Below are positions 17,758 to 26,389 of a DNA stretch of 64,000 nt, piece by piece. Numbering within the stretch: position 1 is the first letter of the stretch; every line of letters begins with the position of its first letter. The notes below the pieces were generated by a model. That model worked only from the letters and a program-made list of their open reading frames with translations, was not told the DNA's origin and ran no database searches. Both the position numbers and the translations under genes were made by a program. Source of the stretch: JAYZQT01 sp036136335 (GTDB taxonomy: Bacteria > Pseudomonadota > Alphaproteobacteria > MPNO01 > UBA830); assembly GCA_036136335.1 (NCBI GenBank), contig JAYZQT010000032.1:62001-126000 (forward strand), in the 5' to 3' direction.

Positions 17758-18423
17758 TCACTCCTGGTCATCAAGAATTTCTTCCGAGGAATTGACGTGT
17801 TCTGCCCCCGAACCTTCATTTTTTTCCTCGATCGCGGCGGCGTCGACCTGAAGTTCTTCGACATTTGGCGCCGCCCCAGTTTCGAATACACCCTCGGCTT
17901 CAATCGACTTGGTCTCCATATCTACAATTACGCCATCACGATTAATCCGTTCTCCCCGCGCCTGCAATTCTGCCTCCTCTTCAGATCGGGCAACGTTGGC
18001 AATGACTTCAACGGAAACCTCGGGGTGCAAGTCTACACGCAAAGTGTGCATTCCCACTGTTTTGATCGGGCGTTCAAGCTTGATTTGGTGGCGGTCAGTG
18101 GCGATACCCGATTCCGTGATAGCAGTCGCGATGTCCTTGGTTGTCACGGATCCGTATAGTTGGTCACTTTCGCTGGCTTGCCGGACGATGATAACCCCTA
18201 ACCCATCCAAGTTTTTCGCAACCTTGGTCGCCTCCTCACGATTCTTAAGATTGTCGGCATCTAACTGCGTTCGCTGGGCATGAAATGTTTCTCGGTTGGC
18301 CTCTGTGGCGCGTAGCGCTTTGTTCTGTGGTAGGAGATAATTGCGGGCATAGCCCGGTTTGACCGAGACTATGTCGCCCATTTGTCCAAGCTTTTCTATT
18401 CGTTCGAGTAGTATGACATCCAT
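17758..18423 (-). CDS. rplI: 50S ribosomal protein L9 with long acidic tail
   Basis: This is large-subunit protein L9, which binds 23S rRNA near the L1 stalk. The N-terminal domain is classical (MDVILLERIEKLG, then VKPGYARNYLLPQNKA). At 221 residues it is longer than the roughly 150 of E. coli L9. The extra stretch from about residue 150 is strongly acidic and looks disordered. The ATG at 18423 overlaps the stop of the DUF2232 gene (TAATG). A further upstream start at 18480 would add 19 residues that do not match L9. It is the last gene of the rpsF-rpsR-DUF2232-rplI operon. Confidence 0.96.
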   Translation of the reverse strand: MDVILLERIEKLGQMGDIVSVKPGYARNYLLPQNKALRATEANRETFHAQRTQLDADNLKNREEATKVAKNLDGLGVIIVRQASESDQLYGSVTTKDIATAITESGIATDRHQIKLERPIKTVGMHTLRVDLHPEVSVEVIANVARSEEEAELQARGERINRDGVIVDMETKSIEAEGVFETGAAPNVEELQVDAAAIEEKNEGSGAEHVNSSEEILDDQE

Positions 18424-19397
18424 TAATCGTCCCCTTTTTGCGTAAGCGTCGACTTCATCCGATCGCGAAGCCGCAACCAATGTTCAAGAACTCCTGCCGC
18501 CACGAGAATAACAGCAGGCCAGTGTGCCAAAACAAGGGTTATGTATATACCCGTAAGTAAGATAGGGCGTCCGGGCCAGGCTGCGGAGATGCTATGCAGG
18601 ACGGCAAGCCCTATAAAGAAATAAGGAATGCTGGCAATTAATAATAGGTTCAAACCCAAAAATTCCAGTTCTCCATTCAAAATCGTTAATAACGCACCAG
18701 AGCCGACGCCAAGTAGCAACCAGTTTGATACATTTAGTTCCCGGTATCGGGGGCGAGGTCGGATGCTCTTACCGTGTGCAGACACCATTCGGTGAGCTAA
18801 AACACAATTTAGTATGGGTAAGATTATCATCCATGTATTGATCATTGTTGATGGGACAGTCTTTGCGATCATTGGCACAATTTCTTTTAGTCTCGCTGTG
18901 ATGGTTGGATCAAATTCCTGTGTTTGACCCGCCAAGATGCCGATGCTGGTAAACAAAACCCGTTCAATGGACCCTCGAAAACCCGCATCCGTAGCAGTCA
19001 TTATGGCAGCGGCCAGTAAAAAGATCCCTAAGGCCAAACATGTAAGCCAGCTTAGTATGTTACCAACTGGGTACCAAGATGCAGTACCATTTGATTGATT
19101 AGGTTGTTTAAGTGCCAAACATATTATCAGCAGGACGGGCGCGTAAATTGTGATCAAAAGTACCGTATACAATCCGGGCAGTGTCGCAGAAGAAATCAGT
19201 ACGAAGCCAACGGAAAGTGCGGAAATCGCTGCAGTAATAGTTGCCGCGGTGAGTCCGTGGGCAAAGCCCGTTATGGCAATGGGTAATGGTGCGAGATATA
19301 CAAGAACAACGCCTGCCACCGAAATCAGGGTCGGGGACAAAAACAACAGACCCGAGGCAAGCCCGGCGCTTAGCGGAAATAACAGTTTGCCCAGCAT
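18423..19397 (-). CDS. DUF2232 family inner-membrane protein
   Basis: This is a 324-residue, strongly hydrophobic protein with about eight to nine membrane segments. It belongs to the family that sits between rpsR and rplI in alphaproteobacteria, and I assign DUF2232 from hydrophobic pattern and position. Function is unknown; distant relation to ECF-type S components has been suggested for the family. It is 28 bp after rpsR and overlaps rplI by one base, so it is translated from the ribosomal-protein message. Confidence 0.85.
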   Translation of the reverse strand: MLGKLLFPLSAGLASGLLFLSPTLISVAGVVLVYLAPLPIAITGFAHGLTAATITAAISALSVGFVLISSATLPGLYTVLLITIYAPVLLIICLALKQPNQSNGTASWYPVGNILSWLTCLALGIFLLAAAIMTATDAGFRGSIERVLFTSIGILAGQTQEFDPTITARLKEIVPMIAKTVPSTMINTWMIILPILNCVLAHRMVSAHGKSIRPRPRYRELNVSNWLLLGVGSGALLTILNGELEFLGLNLLLIASIPYFFIGLAVLHSISAAWPGRPILLTGIYITLVLAHWPAVILVAAGVLEHWLRLRDRMKSTLTQKGDD

Positions 19398-19425
19398 CGT
19401 TGTGCTAGCCGGCGGCCGAGCGTAA

Positions 19426-19653
19426 TCAGTTGATAATATAAGGCATCAGCGCGAGGTTGCGCGACCGTTTGATGGCTGTGGAAAGTTCGCGCTGTTTTTT
19501 TGCTGACACTGCGGTAATCCGGCTGGGGACTATTTTGCCGCGCTCTGACGTGAATCGCTGTAGCAATTTTATATCCTTATAGTCAATTTTTGGCGCGTTC
19601 TCGCCAGATAATGGACAACTTTTTGGTCGTCGAAAAAAAGGTCGTCGGCTCAT
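19426..19653 (-). CDS. rpsR: 30S ribosomal protein S18
   Basis: This is a 75-residue S18, which pairs with S6 on the platform of the small subunit. The family core is plain: IDYKDIKLLQRFTSERGKI followed by PSRITAVSAKKQRELSTAIK and RSRNLALMPY. The start overlaps the rpsF stop by 4 nt (ATGA), coupling S18 synthesis to its partner S6. Confidence 0.97.
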   Translation of the reverse strand: MSRRPFFRRPKSCPLSGENAPKIDYKDIKLLQRFTSERGKIVPSRITAVSAKKQRELSTAIKRSRNLALMPYIIN

Positions 19654-20108
19654 TGTTCAATTTCCTTATTGTCTGCCGCAGTAGCGGGCTTGACGTTTTC
19701 CCCCTCTGATTCCACGGCCTCACCCTCCTGGGGTTGTCCTTGGTGTTCGTCACGGTCTCGCCCGCGACTTCGCTCGTCCCGGCTAGTTTTGTGCTGCATC
19801 ATGATGGACTGGCCGTCCTCATGCTCGTCTACCCGTATGCTCATGTACCGCAAAATATCTTCGTGCAATCGCATGTTACGTTCCATTTCACTCAGGGCTG
19901 TCGCCGGTGCATCAATATTTAGCAGGGAATAATGGGCTTTGCGGTTTTTTTTGATTTTGTAAGCAAGCGATTTGAGACCCCAGTACTCATCGGTGACGAC
20001 CTTACCACCATTTTCCTCGAGTATTTTTGTCAGTTCTGCAGTCAGGGCTTCGACCTGTGTGGCAGAAATATCCGGGCGTGTGATATATACGCTTTCGTAT
20101 AATGGCAC
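19650..20108 (-). CDS. rpsF: 30S ribosomal protein S6
   Basis: This is S6 of the small subunit platform, partner of S18. The N-terminal domain (MPLYESVYITRPDIS, YWGLKSLAYKIKKNRKAHY) is canonical and ends near residue 100. It is followed by a charged, probably disordered tail rich in Arg, Glu and Asp, common in this class. At 152 residues it is longer than enterobacterial S6 before modification. It is the first gene of the operon and is divergent from fabD. A candidate promoter lies about 110 bp upstream. Confidence 0.97.
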   Translation of the reverse strand: MPLYESVYITRPDISATQVEALTAELTKILEENGGKVVTDEYWGLKSLAYKIKKNRKAHYSLLNIDAPATALSEMERNMRLHEDILRYMSIRVDEHEDGQSIMMQHKTSRDERSRGRDRDEHQGQPQEGEAVESEGENVKPATAADNKEIEQ

Positions 20109-20219
20109 TATTTAACTCCTGCGTTGCGTCCGGTCCTTAGCTAACCCGGCTTCCCCGCTATTCGGGCCTTCACGGTGGATCCGGATGTAGACAACCGATA
20201 CCTAGCCGCGAGGCCGCGG

Positions 20220-20247
20220 AATATACACAATTACTATGTTGACGCAA
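20220..20247 (-). promoter_or_regulatory. Candidate sigma-70 promoter for rpsF operon
   Basis: On the minus strand TTGCGT (20247-20242) and TATATT (20225-20220) are separated by 16 bp. The -10 box matches the consensus at five of six bases and the -35 box at three. The site lies in the divergent rpsF/fabD interval. It was found by eye only. Confidence 0.35.
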
Positions 20248-20346
20248 GCTAAGCCTTCATGATTCGGTGCAATGTCTTGACACAAATTCTTCAAACTCTT
20301 TCACTAAAAAACACCCAATTTGGTGAATGTCAGCGGAGTATGAACT

Positions 20347-21288
20347 ATGACTAGGGCATTCGTTTTTCCGGGACAGGGATCTCAAGAGGTTGGGATGGGA
20401 CAAGAGCTGTCTACAGCCTTCCCGATTGCCCGGGAAACGCTAGAGGAAGTCGACGATGCGTTAGAGCAAAAACTGTCGCGGTTGATCGCTGAAGGACCCG
20501 TTGAGGACCTGTTACTGACCGAAAATGCCCAACCTGCTCTTATGGCCGTCAGCATAGCGGCATTGCGAGTTTTGGAAAAAGAGGGAGGCATTGATGTTTC
20601 CGAATGTTGTAGTTTCTTGGCCGGACATTCGCTTGGCGAGTATTCCTCGCTCGCTGCAGGAAAGGCTCTTGGGCTTGCCGACACAGCGCGGCTACTCCGT
20701 GTGCGTGGCCGGGCCATGCAGCGGGCAGTCCCCATCGGGAAAGGTGGGATGGCCGCGCTGCTTGGTGCAGACCTTGATCAAGCCAAAGAAATTGCTAATG
20801 AAGCCGCTCAAGGAGCGGTCTGTGCACCGGCGAACGACAATGGACCAGGACAGGTCGTTTTGTCGGGTGCAATGGATGCCGTGGAGCGCGCGATCGAAAT
20901 TGCGAATGAGCGAGGCATCCGACGCGCCCTTAAATTGCCTGTGAGCGCGCCATTTCACTGCGAGTTGATGGCACCCGCCGCCGAGGTTATGGAATTAGAG
21001 CTCGCCAATGTGGAACTTGTTCGGCCAGTGATAAGGGTGGTCGCGAATGTCACTGCTAGGCCAGTAGACGATCCCCTAGAAATTCGGCGATTACTAGTGA
21101 AACAGGTCACGGGTATGGTGCGCTGGCGAGAGAGTGTTCTTGCGATGCGTGAGGCGGGAGTAGATACCCTTATAGAGGTTGGGGCGGGCAAAGTTTTAAC
21201 CGGACTTGCAAGGAGGATAGACCGGGATTTGACAACTCTAAGTGTGGGGACACCAGGTGAGGTTGAAGCATTTCTCAAAACCCTGTAA
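20347..21288 (+). CDS. fabD: Malonyl-CoA:ACP transacylase
   Basis: FabD moves malonyl from CoA to acyl carrier protein for fatty-acid elongation. The protein has 313 residues. It shows the N-terminal GQGSQEVGMG (9-18), the nucleophile Ser95 in GHSLGEYS, and the conserved histidine in APFHCELM. It heads a plus-strand cluster fabD-fabG-acpP-fabF-mltG-yicC-gmk. FabG starts 15 bp downstream. A weak TTGACA-like box at 20277-20282 lies upstream but its -10 partner is poor. Confidence 0.97.
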   Translation: MTRAFVFPGQGSQEVGMGQELSTAFPIARETLEEVDDALEQKLSRLIAEGPVEDLLLTENAQPALMAVSIAALRVLEKEGGIDVSECCSFLAGHSLGEYSSLAAGKALGLADTARLLRVRGRAMQRAVPIGKGGMAALLGADLDQAKEIANEAAQGAVCAPANDNGPGQVVLSGAMDAVERAIEIANERGIRRALKLPVSAPFHCELMAPAAEVMELELANVELVRPVIRVVANVTARPVDDPLEIRRLLVKQVTGMVRWRESVLAMREAGVDTLIEVGAGKVLTGLARRIDRDLTTLSVGTPGEVEAFLKTL

Positions 21289-21303
21289 TTGAGGGTTAAT
21301 AAA

Positions 21304-22041
21304 ATGTTTAGACTGGCAGACAGAAGGGTGCTCGTGACGGGGGCGTCGGGAGGTATCGGTGGAGCGATTGCCCGCGCGTTACATGCCCAAGGTGCAACGG
21401 TTGCGCTAGCCGGGCGTAACCAAGAAGCACTTGAATTGATTGCATCGGAGCTTGGCGAACGTACACGGATAATCTTAGGGGACCTCCGTGACCCGAAAGC
21501 GATAGATGCTATGTTGTCCAAGCTCGTCGAACAGATGGGGGACATTGAAATTCTGGTCAATAACGCAGGGATCACCCGTGACAATCTCGCGATACGTATT
21601 AAAGACGAAGACTGGCATGAAGTCATCGAGGTCAATCTCACCGCAATATTTCGGCTTTCCCGAGCGGTGCTTCGTGGAATGATGAAATCGAGGTGGGGCA
21701 GAATAATCAATGTGACCTCGATTGTGGGAACCACCGGTAACCCTGGACAGGCGAACTATGCCGCGTCGAAGGCAGGGGTTGTCGGGATGTCTAAGGTGTT
21801 AGCCGCAGAAGTTGCAGGCCGGGGTATAACGGTAAATTGTGTTGCCCCTGGTTTTATCGATACCGCGATGACCGAATCACTAAGCGAAAAACAGAGCGAG
21901 ACATTGATTGGAGCTATACCCGCTGGGCGGCTAGGAACGCCGGAGGACGTGGCCGCCTGCACTGTATTTCTGGCTGCGGAAGAGTCGGCCTATGTTACTG
22001 GTCAAACCTTGCATGTGAATGGTGGAATGGCCATGATATAG
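21304..22041 (+). CDS. fabG: 3-oxoacyl-ACP reductase
   Basis: FabG reduces 3-oxoacyl-ACP with NADPH in fatty-acid synthesis. The 245-residue protein has TGASGGIG (12-19), NNAG and the complete tetrad N111, S139, Y152 and K156. I chose the ATG at 21304, with GAGGG 8 nt upstream. A TTG at 21289 directly after the fabD stop would add five residues and include the ribosome-binding site. It serves as a useful contrast to the degenerate SDR-like protein at about 3 kb. Confidence 0.97.
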   Translation: MFRLADRRVLVTGASGGIGGAIARALHAQGATVALAGRNQEALELIASELGERTRIILGDLRDPKAIDAMLSKLVEQMGDIEILVNNAGITRDNLAIRIKDEDWHEVIEVNLTAIFRLSRAVLRGMMKSRWGRIINVTSIVGTTGNPGQANYAASKAGVVGMSKVLAAEVAGRGITVNCVAPGFIDTAMTESLSEKQSETLIGAIPAGRLGTPEDVAACTVFLAAEESAYVTGQTLHVNGGMAMI

Positions 22042-22178
22042 GGAGCTAAGGGAAATTCCTTAAGGTGTTGCCGACCATGAAATCGATGTTCTGAAATCGG
22101 GGCCGTGGTTGAGTGGTGACGAAACAACAGATCGGCCTGCCGTTAGCACGGACGCCGGTGAATTTCAGGGAAGAAATA

Positions 22179-22415
22179 ATGAGCGATACCGCAGACCGTG
22201 TGAAAACAATTGTTGTGGAACATTTGGGCGTAGACGACGGGAAGGTAACCGAAAACGCCAGTTTCATTGATGATTTAGGTGCTGATAGCCTCGATACGGT
22301 CGAACTTGTAATGGCGTTTGAGGAAGAATTCGGATGTGAAATTCCCGATGACGCTGCTGAGAAAATTTTGACCGTGAAGGATGCGATCGCGTTTATAGAA
22401 GAAAATGACGGCTGA
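22179..22415 (+). CDS. acpP: Acyl carrier protein
   Basis: This is the 78-residue, acidic ACP that carries growing acyl chains on 4'-phosphopantetheine. The attachment serine is Ser37 in LGADSLDTVELVMAFEEEF. The ATG at 22179 follows AGGGAAGAA. A start at 22113 would add 22 residues that do not match ACP. A 137-bp gap separates it from fabG and could hold its own promoter, as ACP is usually made in excess. fabF begins 70 bp downstream. Confidence 0.97.
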   Translation: MSDTADRVKTIVVEHLGVDDGKVTENASFIDDLGADSLDTVELVMAFEEEFGCEIPDDAAEKILTVKDAIAFIEENDG

Positions 22416-22485
22416 AGTTTAATGTGACGATCGGGAAACTTGACCCGCACCCGACGAAACCGCTGGCTAGCTGGGAAGATTTTCT

Positions 22486-23751
22486 ATGGAATTGAGACGT
22501 GTTGTCGTAACCGGGATGGGTGCGGTAACTCCCTTGGGCGTGGGTGTTCACCGAGTGTGGGAGCGTATTCTAAATGCCGAATCAGGAGCGGGACCCATAC
22601 AGGGTTTCGATGTGGAGGACCTCTCGGTCAAAATAGCATGCCAGGTTCCAATTGGAAGTGATAACGGCACATTTAATCCAGATGACCAAATTACTCCCAA
22701 AGAGCAGCGCAAGATGGGTGACTTTATTATCTTTGCGCTGGGGGCGGCAGCGGAGGCTATCGATGATGCCGGGTGGACGATTGATAGTGATGAGGATGCT
22801 GAGCGAACCGGCGTGATGATCGGTTCGGGCATCGGCGGGTTAGAGACAATCGCCGATGCGGCATGTGTGCTTAAGGAGAAAGGACCTCGACGTATATCTC
22901 CGTTCTTTATTCCGTCGAGTCTGATCAATTTGGCGTCTGGGCAGGTTTCAATAAAATACGGGTACAAGGGCCCTAACCATGCGCCCGTGACAGCGTGCTC
23001 AACGGGCGCACATGCAATCGGTGATGCAACCAGACTCATCGGGTTTGGTGACGCAGACGTGATGATTGCAGGCGGTGCTGAAGCCGCTATCTGCCGGTTG
23101 GGAATTGCTGGTTTTGCTGCTGCGAGGGCGTTGTCGTCTGGCTTTAACGACGAACCAGAGCGCGCGTCACGCCCGTGGGATAAAGATCGGGACGGTTTCG
23201 TAATGGGCGAGGGCGCGGGCGTTCTTGTGTTAGAGGAAATCGAGCATGCAAAGGCGCGCGGTGCAAAAATATATGCCGAGGTGGCTGGCTACGGGCTTTC
23301 CGGGGACGCCTTTCACATTACCTCACCCCCCGAAGACGGTAACGGCGGATTTCGTTCAATGCAGGCGGCCCTGCGGAACGCTAGGATGAACCTCGATGAG
23401 ATAGACTATATCAACGCGCACGGGACCTCTACACCGGTTGGGGATGAAATTGAACTAAGTGCGGTCAAACGACTGTTCGGTGAACATGCGTATGAACTAT
23501 CAATGTCATCAACCAAGTCCGCGATCGGACACCTTCTCGGCGCAGCCGGGGCCGTTGAGGCAATTTTTTCGATAAAAGCAATAGAGCAATGTATAACGCC
23601 GCCCACATTAAATTTAGAGAACCCTTCGGATGGGTGCGATATAGATCTTGTGCCAAAACAGGCAAAGAAACGGCAAATTTCCGCAGTATTATCGAATTCT
23701 TTTGGATTTGGTGGCACCAATGCCTCCATCATTTTTAAATCGGCATTTTGA
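22486..23751 (+). CDS. fabF: 3-oxoacyl-ACP synthase II
   Basis: FabF condenses malonyl-ACP with acyl-ACP. The 421-residue protein has the thiolase-fold triad Cys171 (VTACSTGAH), His312 (NAHGTSTPVGD) and His349 (SAIGHLLGAAG). The glycine-rich C-terminus (SFGFGGTNAS) is normal. It is co-directional with acpP and is followed 6 bp later by mltG, an order seen in many alphaproteobacteria. Confidence 0.97.
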   Translation: MELRRVVVTGMGAVTPLGVGVHRVWERILNAESGAGPIQGFDVEDLSVKIACQVPIGSDNGTFNPDDQITPKEQRKMGDFIIFALGAAAEAIDDAGWTIDSDEDAERTGVMIGSGIGGLETIADAACVLKEKGPRRISPFFIPSSLINLASGQVSIKYGYKGPNHAPVTACSTGAHAIGDATRLIGFGDADVMIAGGAEAAICRLGIAGFAAARALSSGFNDEPERASRPWDKDRDGFVMGEGAGVLVLEEIEHAKARGAKIYAEVAGYGLSGDAFHITSPPEDGNGGFRSMQAALRNARMNLDEIDYINAHGTSTPVGDEIELSAVKRLFGEHAYELSMSSTKSAIGHLLGAAGAVEAIFSIKAIEQCITPPTLNLENPSDGCDIDLVPKQAKKRQISAVLSNSFGFGGTNASIIFKSAF

Positions 23752-23757
23752 CCTGGT

Positions 23758-24744
23758 ATGCGACACCACACCGTCCGGTTTTTTGCGGCGGTTTTTTTGT
23801 TTGCGGTCTTTTCGGCAACCATTGGGGCAGTCTGGGTGTGGCGAAGTTACAATTCTGCGGGACCTCTGCAAACAACAGCGCGACTGGTAGTCCAAAAGGG
23901 CGCAGCACTTCAGGAAATCGCTTCATCCCTTGCCAATAAGGGAATCATTAATAGTGTACAAATATTTGTACTTGGCGCGCATTTTACCGGGCTAGCTCGT
24001 AGCATGCAGGCGGGGGAGTTTGCTCTTGCCCCCAAAATGAGTATGCGTGGTGTAACGGAGCACTTGGCAAGAGGCCAGCCCGTAATACGCCGTTTTACCG
24101 TCCCGGAGGGTTTGCTTACGCAAGAAATTCTTGGATTGTTGCGTAACACGGAGGGTTTGGTAGGAAAAGTACCGGCTGGCTTACCTGAGGGCGAGTTTTT
24201 GCCAGAAACCTATTTTTTTACCTTGGGGGATACACGCTCTTCCCTCCTTCGCCGGATGCGTTCTGCTATGGACAGTGCTATCATGGAAATTTGGGCGCGC
24301 AGAGCAGCTGAAATACACGTAAAAACACCCAAGGAGGCAGTGATACTTGCATCTTTAATCGAAAAAGAGACAGGCCAGGCATCTGAACGGTACCGCGTGT
24401 CCGGCGTATTTCACAATCGTTTAAGGAAAGGAATGCGACTTCAGTCCGATCCGACTGTTGCTTATGCCCTGACGGGTGGGGTGACCCCACTGAGAAGATT
24501 TCTGACTCGTAAGGACCTTCAGATCAATTCACTTTATAATACCTATCGTGTGAGTGGGCTGCCCCCGGGAGCAATTACCAATCCTGGCCGGGCTGCTCTG
24601 GAAGCTGCGGTAAAGCCTCAGCAGTCGAAGGAATTATTTTTCGTTTCAGACGGCAAAGGTGGTCACATATTTGCCGAAACGCTCCACCAGCATAATCGCA
24701 ATGTTGCGGATTGGCGCCGTCTAAAACAAAAGTTCGCGCCCTGA
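23758..24744 (+). CDS. mltG: Endolytic murein transglycosylase MltG
   Basis: MltG cuts nascent peptidoglycan strands and is anchored in the inner membrane, facing the periplasm. The 328-residue protein has one N-terminal membrane segment (about 7-28). A LysM-like region follows, then the YceG catalytic domain with Glu202 in LASLIEKETG. It also has the family motif HNRLRKGMRLQSDPTVAYAL. It lies 6 bp after fabF. Its position between fabF and yicC is conserved in the class. Confidence 0.95.
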   Translation: MRHHTVRFFAAVFLFAVFSATIGAVWVWRSYNSAGPLQTTARLVVQKGAALQEIASSLANKGIINSVQIFVLGAHFTGLARSMQAGEFALAPKMSMRGVTEHLARGQPVIRRFTVPEGLLTQEILGLLRNTEGLVGKVPAGLPEGEFLPETYFFTLGDTRSSLLRRMRSAMDSAIMEIWARRAAEIHVKTPKEAVILASLIEKETGQASERYRVSGVFHNRLRKGMRLQSDPTVAYALTGGVTPLRRFLTRKDLQINSLYNTYRVSGLPPGAITNPGRAALEAAVKPQQSKELFFVSDGKGGHIFAETLHQHNRNVADWRRLKQKFAP

Positions 24745-24851
24745 GGGTGCCATGTGACGACATTTATTGGTGAAGGTGATAAAAGGTCACAATTCCCCAC
24801 GTCAAACGCGGAGGAGTTTATATACAAACGTCAGAGGTATTGGAGAAAACC

Positions 24852-25736
24852 GTGTTAGTTAGCAGCATGACGGGTTTTGCTCGCGTTGACCGCTCGGAAG
24901 CCGGCTATAGTTGGGTTTGGGAGGCACGGAGCGTTAACTCCAAGAGTCTGGATCTGCGTTTTCGTCTTCCTCACGGATTTGATCATATTGAGGCGATCGC
25001 GCGAAAAGCCGCGGACGCACATTTCGCTAGAGGTAACTTCTCCATCAGTTTATCTGTTCAACGATCCGAAAATCAACCAACCCTTCAGGTGAACCAAGAA
25101 GTGCTAAACCAGTTGATTGCGGTGGCCGCGCAATATCGGAGTTCTCCAGAAGAGGTTAACGTTGAAATGTTGCTGTCGCTGAAGGGCGTAATTGATGTTG
25201 TCGAGGATAAAGATGAAGATCCGCAGGTCGTGGTTGCACGCGATGCCGCAATCACAGAAACCTTTAACGTGTTAATGGAGCGCCTCGGCAGTGCTCGGCG
25301 CGAGGAGGGTGCAAGGCTCAAAAAAATAGCTGAAGAACACATCGCAAAGATCTGGACCTTGACAAATGGGGCGGCCAACATTGCAGAAATGCATCCCACA
25401 CGGCGTAAAGAACGAATGATAACCCAAATTGCTGACGTGTTAGCAGGTGACGGTACGGTATCCGAGGATCGCATGGCACAAGAAATAGCGATGATTGTTG
25501 CGCGGGGCGACGTACAAGAGGAACTGGATCGCCTTCTTGCTCATGTTGAAGCGGCACGGGGTCTATTAGCTGAGGGGCGCGTGATCGGCCGCCGTTTAGA
25601 TTTTCTGTGTCAGGAGTTCAACCGTGAGGCCAACACACTTTGCTCGAAATCCTCCGATTTAGAGCTGACACAAGCCGGTCTTGCGCTTAAAGCAGTAATA
25701 GAACGTTTGCGTGAGCAGATTCAGAATATCGAATAG
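24852..25736 (+). CDS. YicC family endoribonuclease-like protein
   Basis: This is a 294-residue YicC family protein, linked in E. coli to RNA degradation. Both halves of the family are recognisable: the N-terminus MLVSSMTGFARV and the C-terminal REEGARLKKIAEEH region, ending in the conserved GRRLDFLCQEFNREANTLCSK-type segment. I chose GTG at 24852, with GGAG upstream, because it gives the family's typical start. A TTG at 24840 adds four residues. It precedes gmk by 8 bp, a widely conserved pairing. Confidence 0.92.
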   Translation: MLVSSMTGFARVDRSEAGYSWVWEARSVNSKSLDLRFRLPHGFDHIEAIARKAADAHFARGNFSISLSVQRSENQPTLQVNQEVLNQLIAVAAQYRSSPEEVNVEMLLSLKGVIDVVEDKDEDPQVVVARDAAITETFNVLMERLGSARREEGARLKKIAEEHIAKIWTLTNGAANIAEMHPTRRKERMITQIADVLAGDGTVSEDRMAQEIAMIVARGDVQEELDRLLAHVEAARGLLAEGRVIGRRLDFLCQEFNREANTLCSKSSDLELTQAGLALKAVIERLREQIQNIE

Positions 25737-25744
25737 GGATTAGA

Positions 25745-26389
25745 ATGATTAACGGGTACGAACATATCAAGCGTCGCGGGTTAATGCTCGTTCTTTCGTC
25801 ACCTTCCGGGGCGGGTAAGACCACGATTGCAAGGCTGTTAATGGAACGGGATACTAATATTTCTTTATCAATTTCCGTTACTACGCGCCCCAAAAGACCT
25901 AGCGAAATTGACGGCGAAGACTACCTCTTTGTTGAGCCTACCGAATTCAATTTGATGCTAAACCGTCGAGAACTCTTAGAACATGCCAAAGTATTCGATC
26001 ACTATTATGGTACGCCGAGAAAACCTGTTGAGGATGCACTCAATAACGGTCGCGATGTATTATTCGATATAGACTGGCAGGGTGAACAGCAACTGAAGCA
26101 GTCCGCCCGGGATGACCATGCCAGCGTTTTTGTCCTTCCACCGTCAACCGAAGAATTGGGTCGTCGTCTGCAGAAGCGTGCGCAGGATCCCGTGAACGTA
26201 GTCGCTGAGCGGATGGAAAGGGCGCCGGATGAAATCAGTCACTGGCCCGAGTACGATTATATTATTATTAACGATAGGATTGAAGAAAGCGTCGTTCAAG
26301 TTCAATCGATTCTCAGGGCGGAGCGTTTGAAAAGGGAACGACAGATCGGTTTGACCGATTTTGTAAAACGCCTCCGAGAATGGCGTTAA
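25745..26389 (+). CDS. gmk: Guanylate kinase
   Basis: This enzyme converts GMP or dGMP to the diphosphate with ATP. The 214-residue protein has the P-loop SSPSGAGKTT (18-27), the GMP-binding segment SVTTRPKRPSEIDGEDY, and the lid region RLQKRAQD. It ends the fab-mltG-yicC cluster. Its TAA stop shares the palindrome TTAA with the stop of the oppositely transcribed rsmA, so there is no intergenic space between them. Confidence 0.96.
   Translation: MINGYEHIKRRGLMLVLSSPSGAGKTTIARLLMERDTNISLSISVTTRPKRPSEIDGEDYLFVEPTEFNLMLNRRELLEHAKVFDHYYGTPRKPVEDALNNGRDVLFDIDWQGEQQLKQSARDDHASVFVLPPSTEELGRRLQKRAQDPVNVVAERMERAPDEISHWPEYDYIIINDRIEESVVQVQSILRAERLKRERQIGLTDFVKRLREWR

Noticed and set aside
20277..20305. 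TTGACA-N17-TTCACT as the fabD promoter
   Set aside because: The -35 box is perfect but the -10 box matches only three of six bases, too weak to list as a feature.
20955..21734. 259-codon minus-strand frame
   Set aside because: It is antisense to fabD and fabG and is rich in Ser, Arg and Ile as expected of a shadow of coding DNA.
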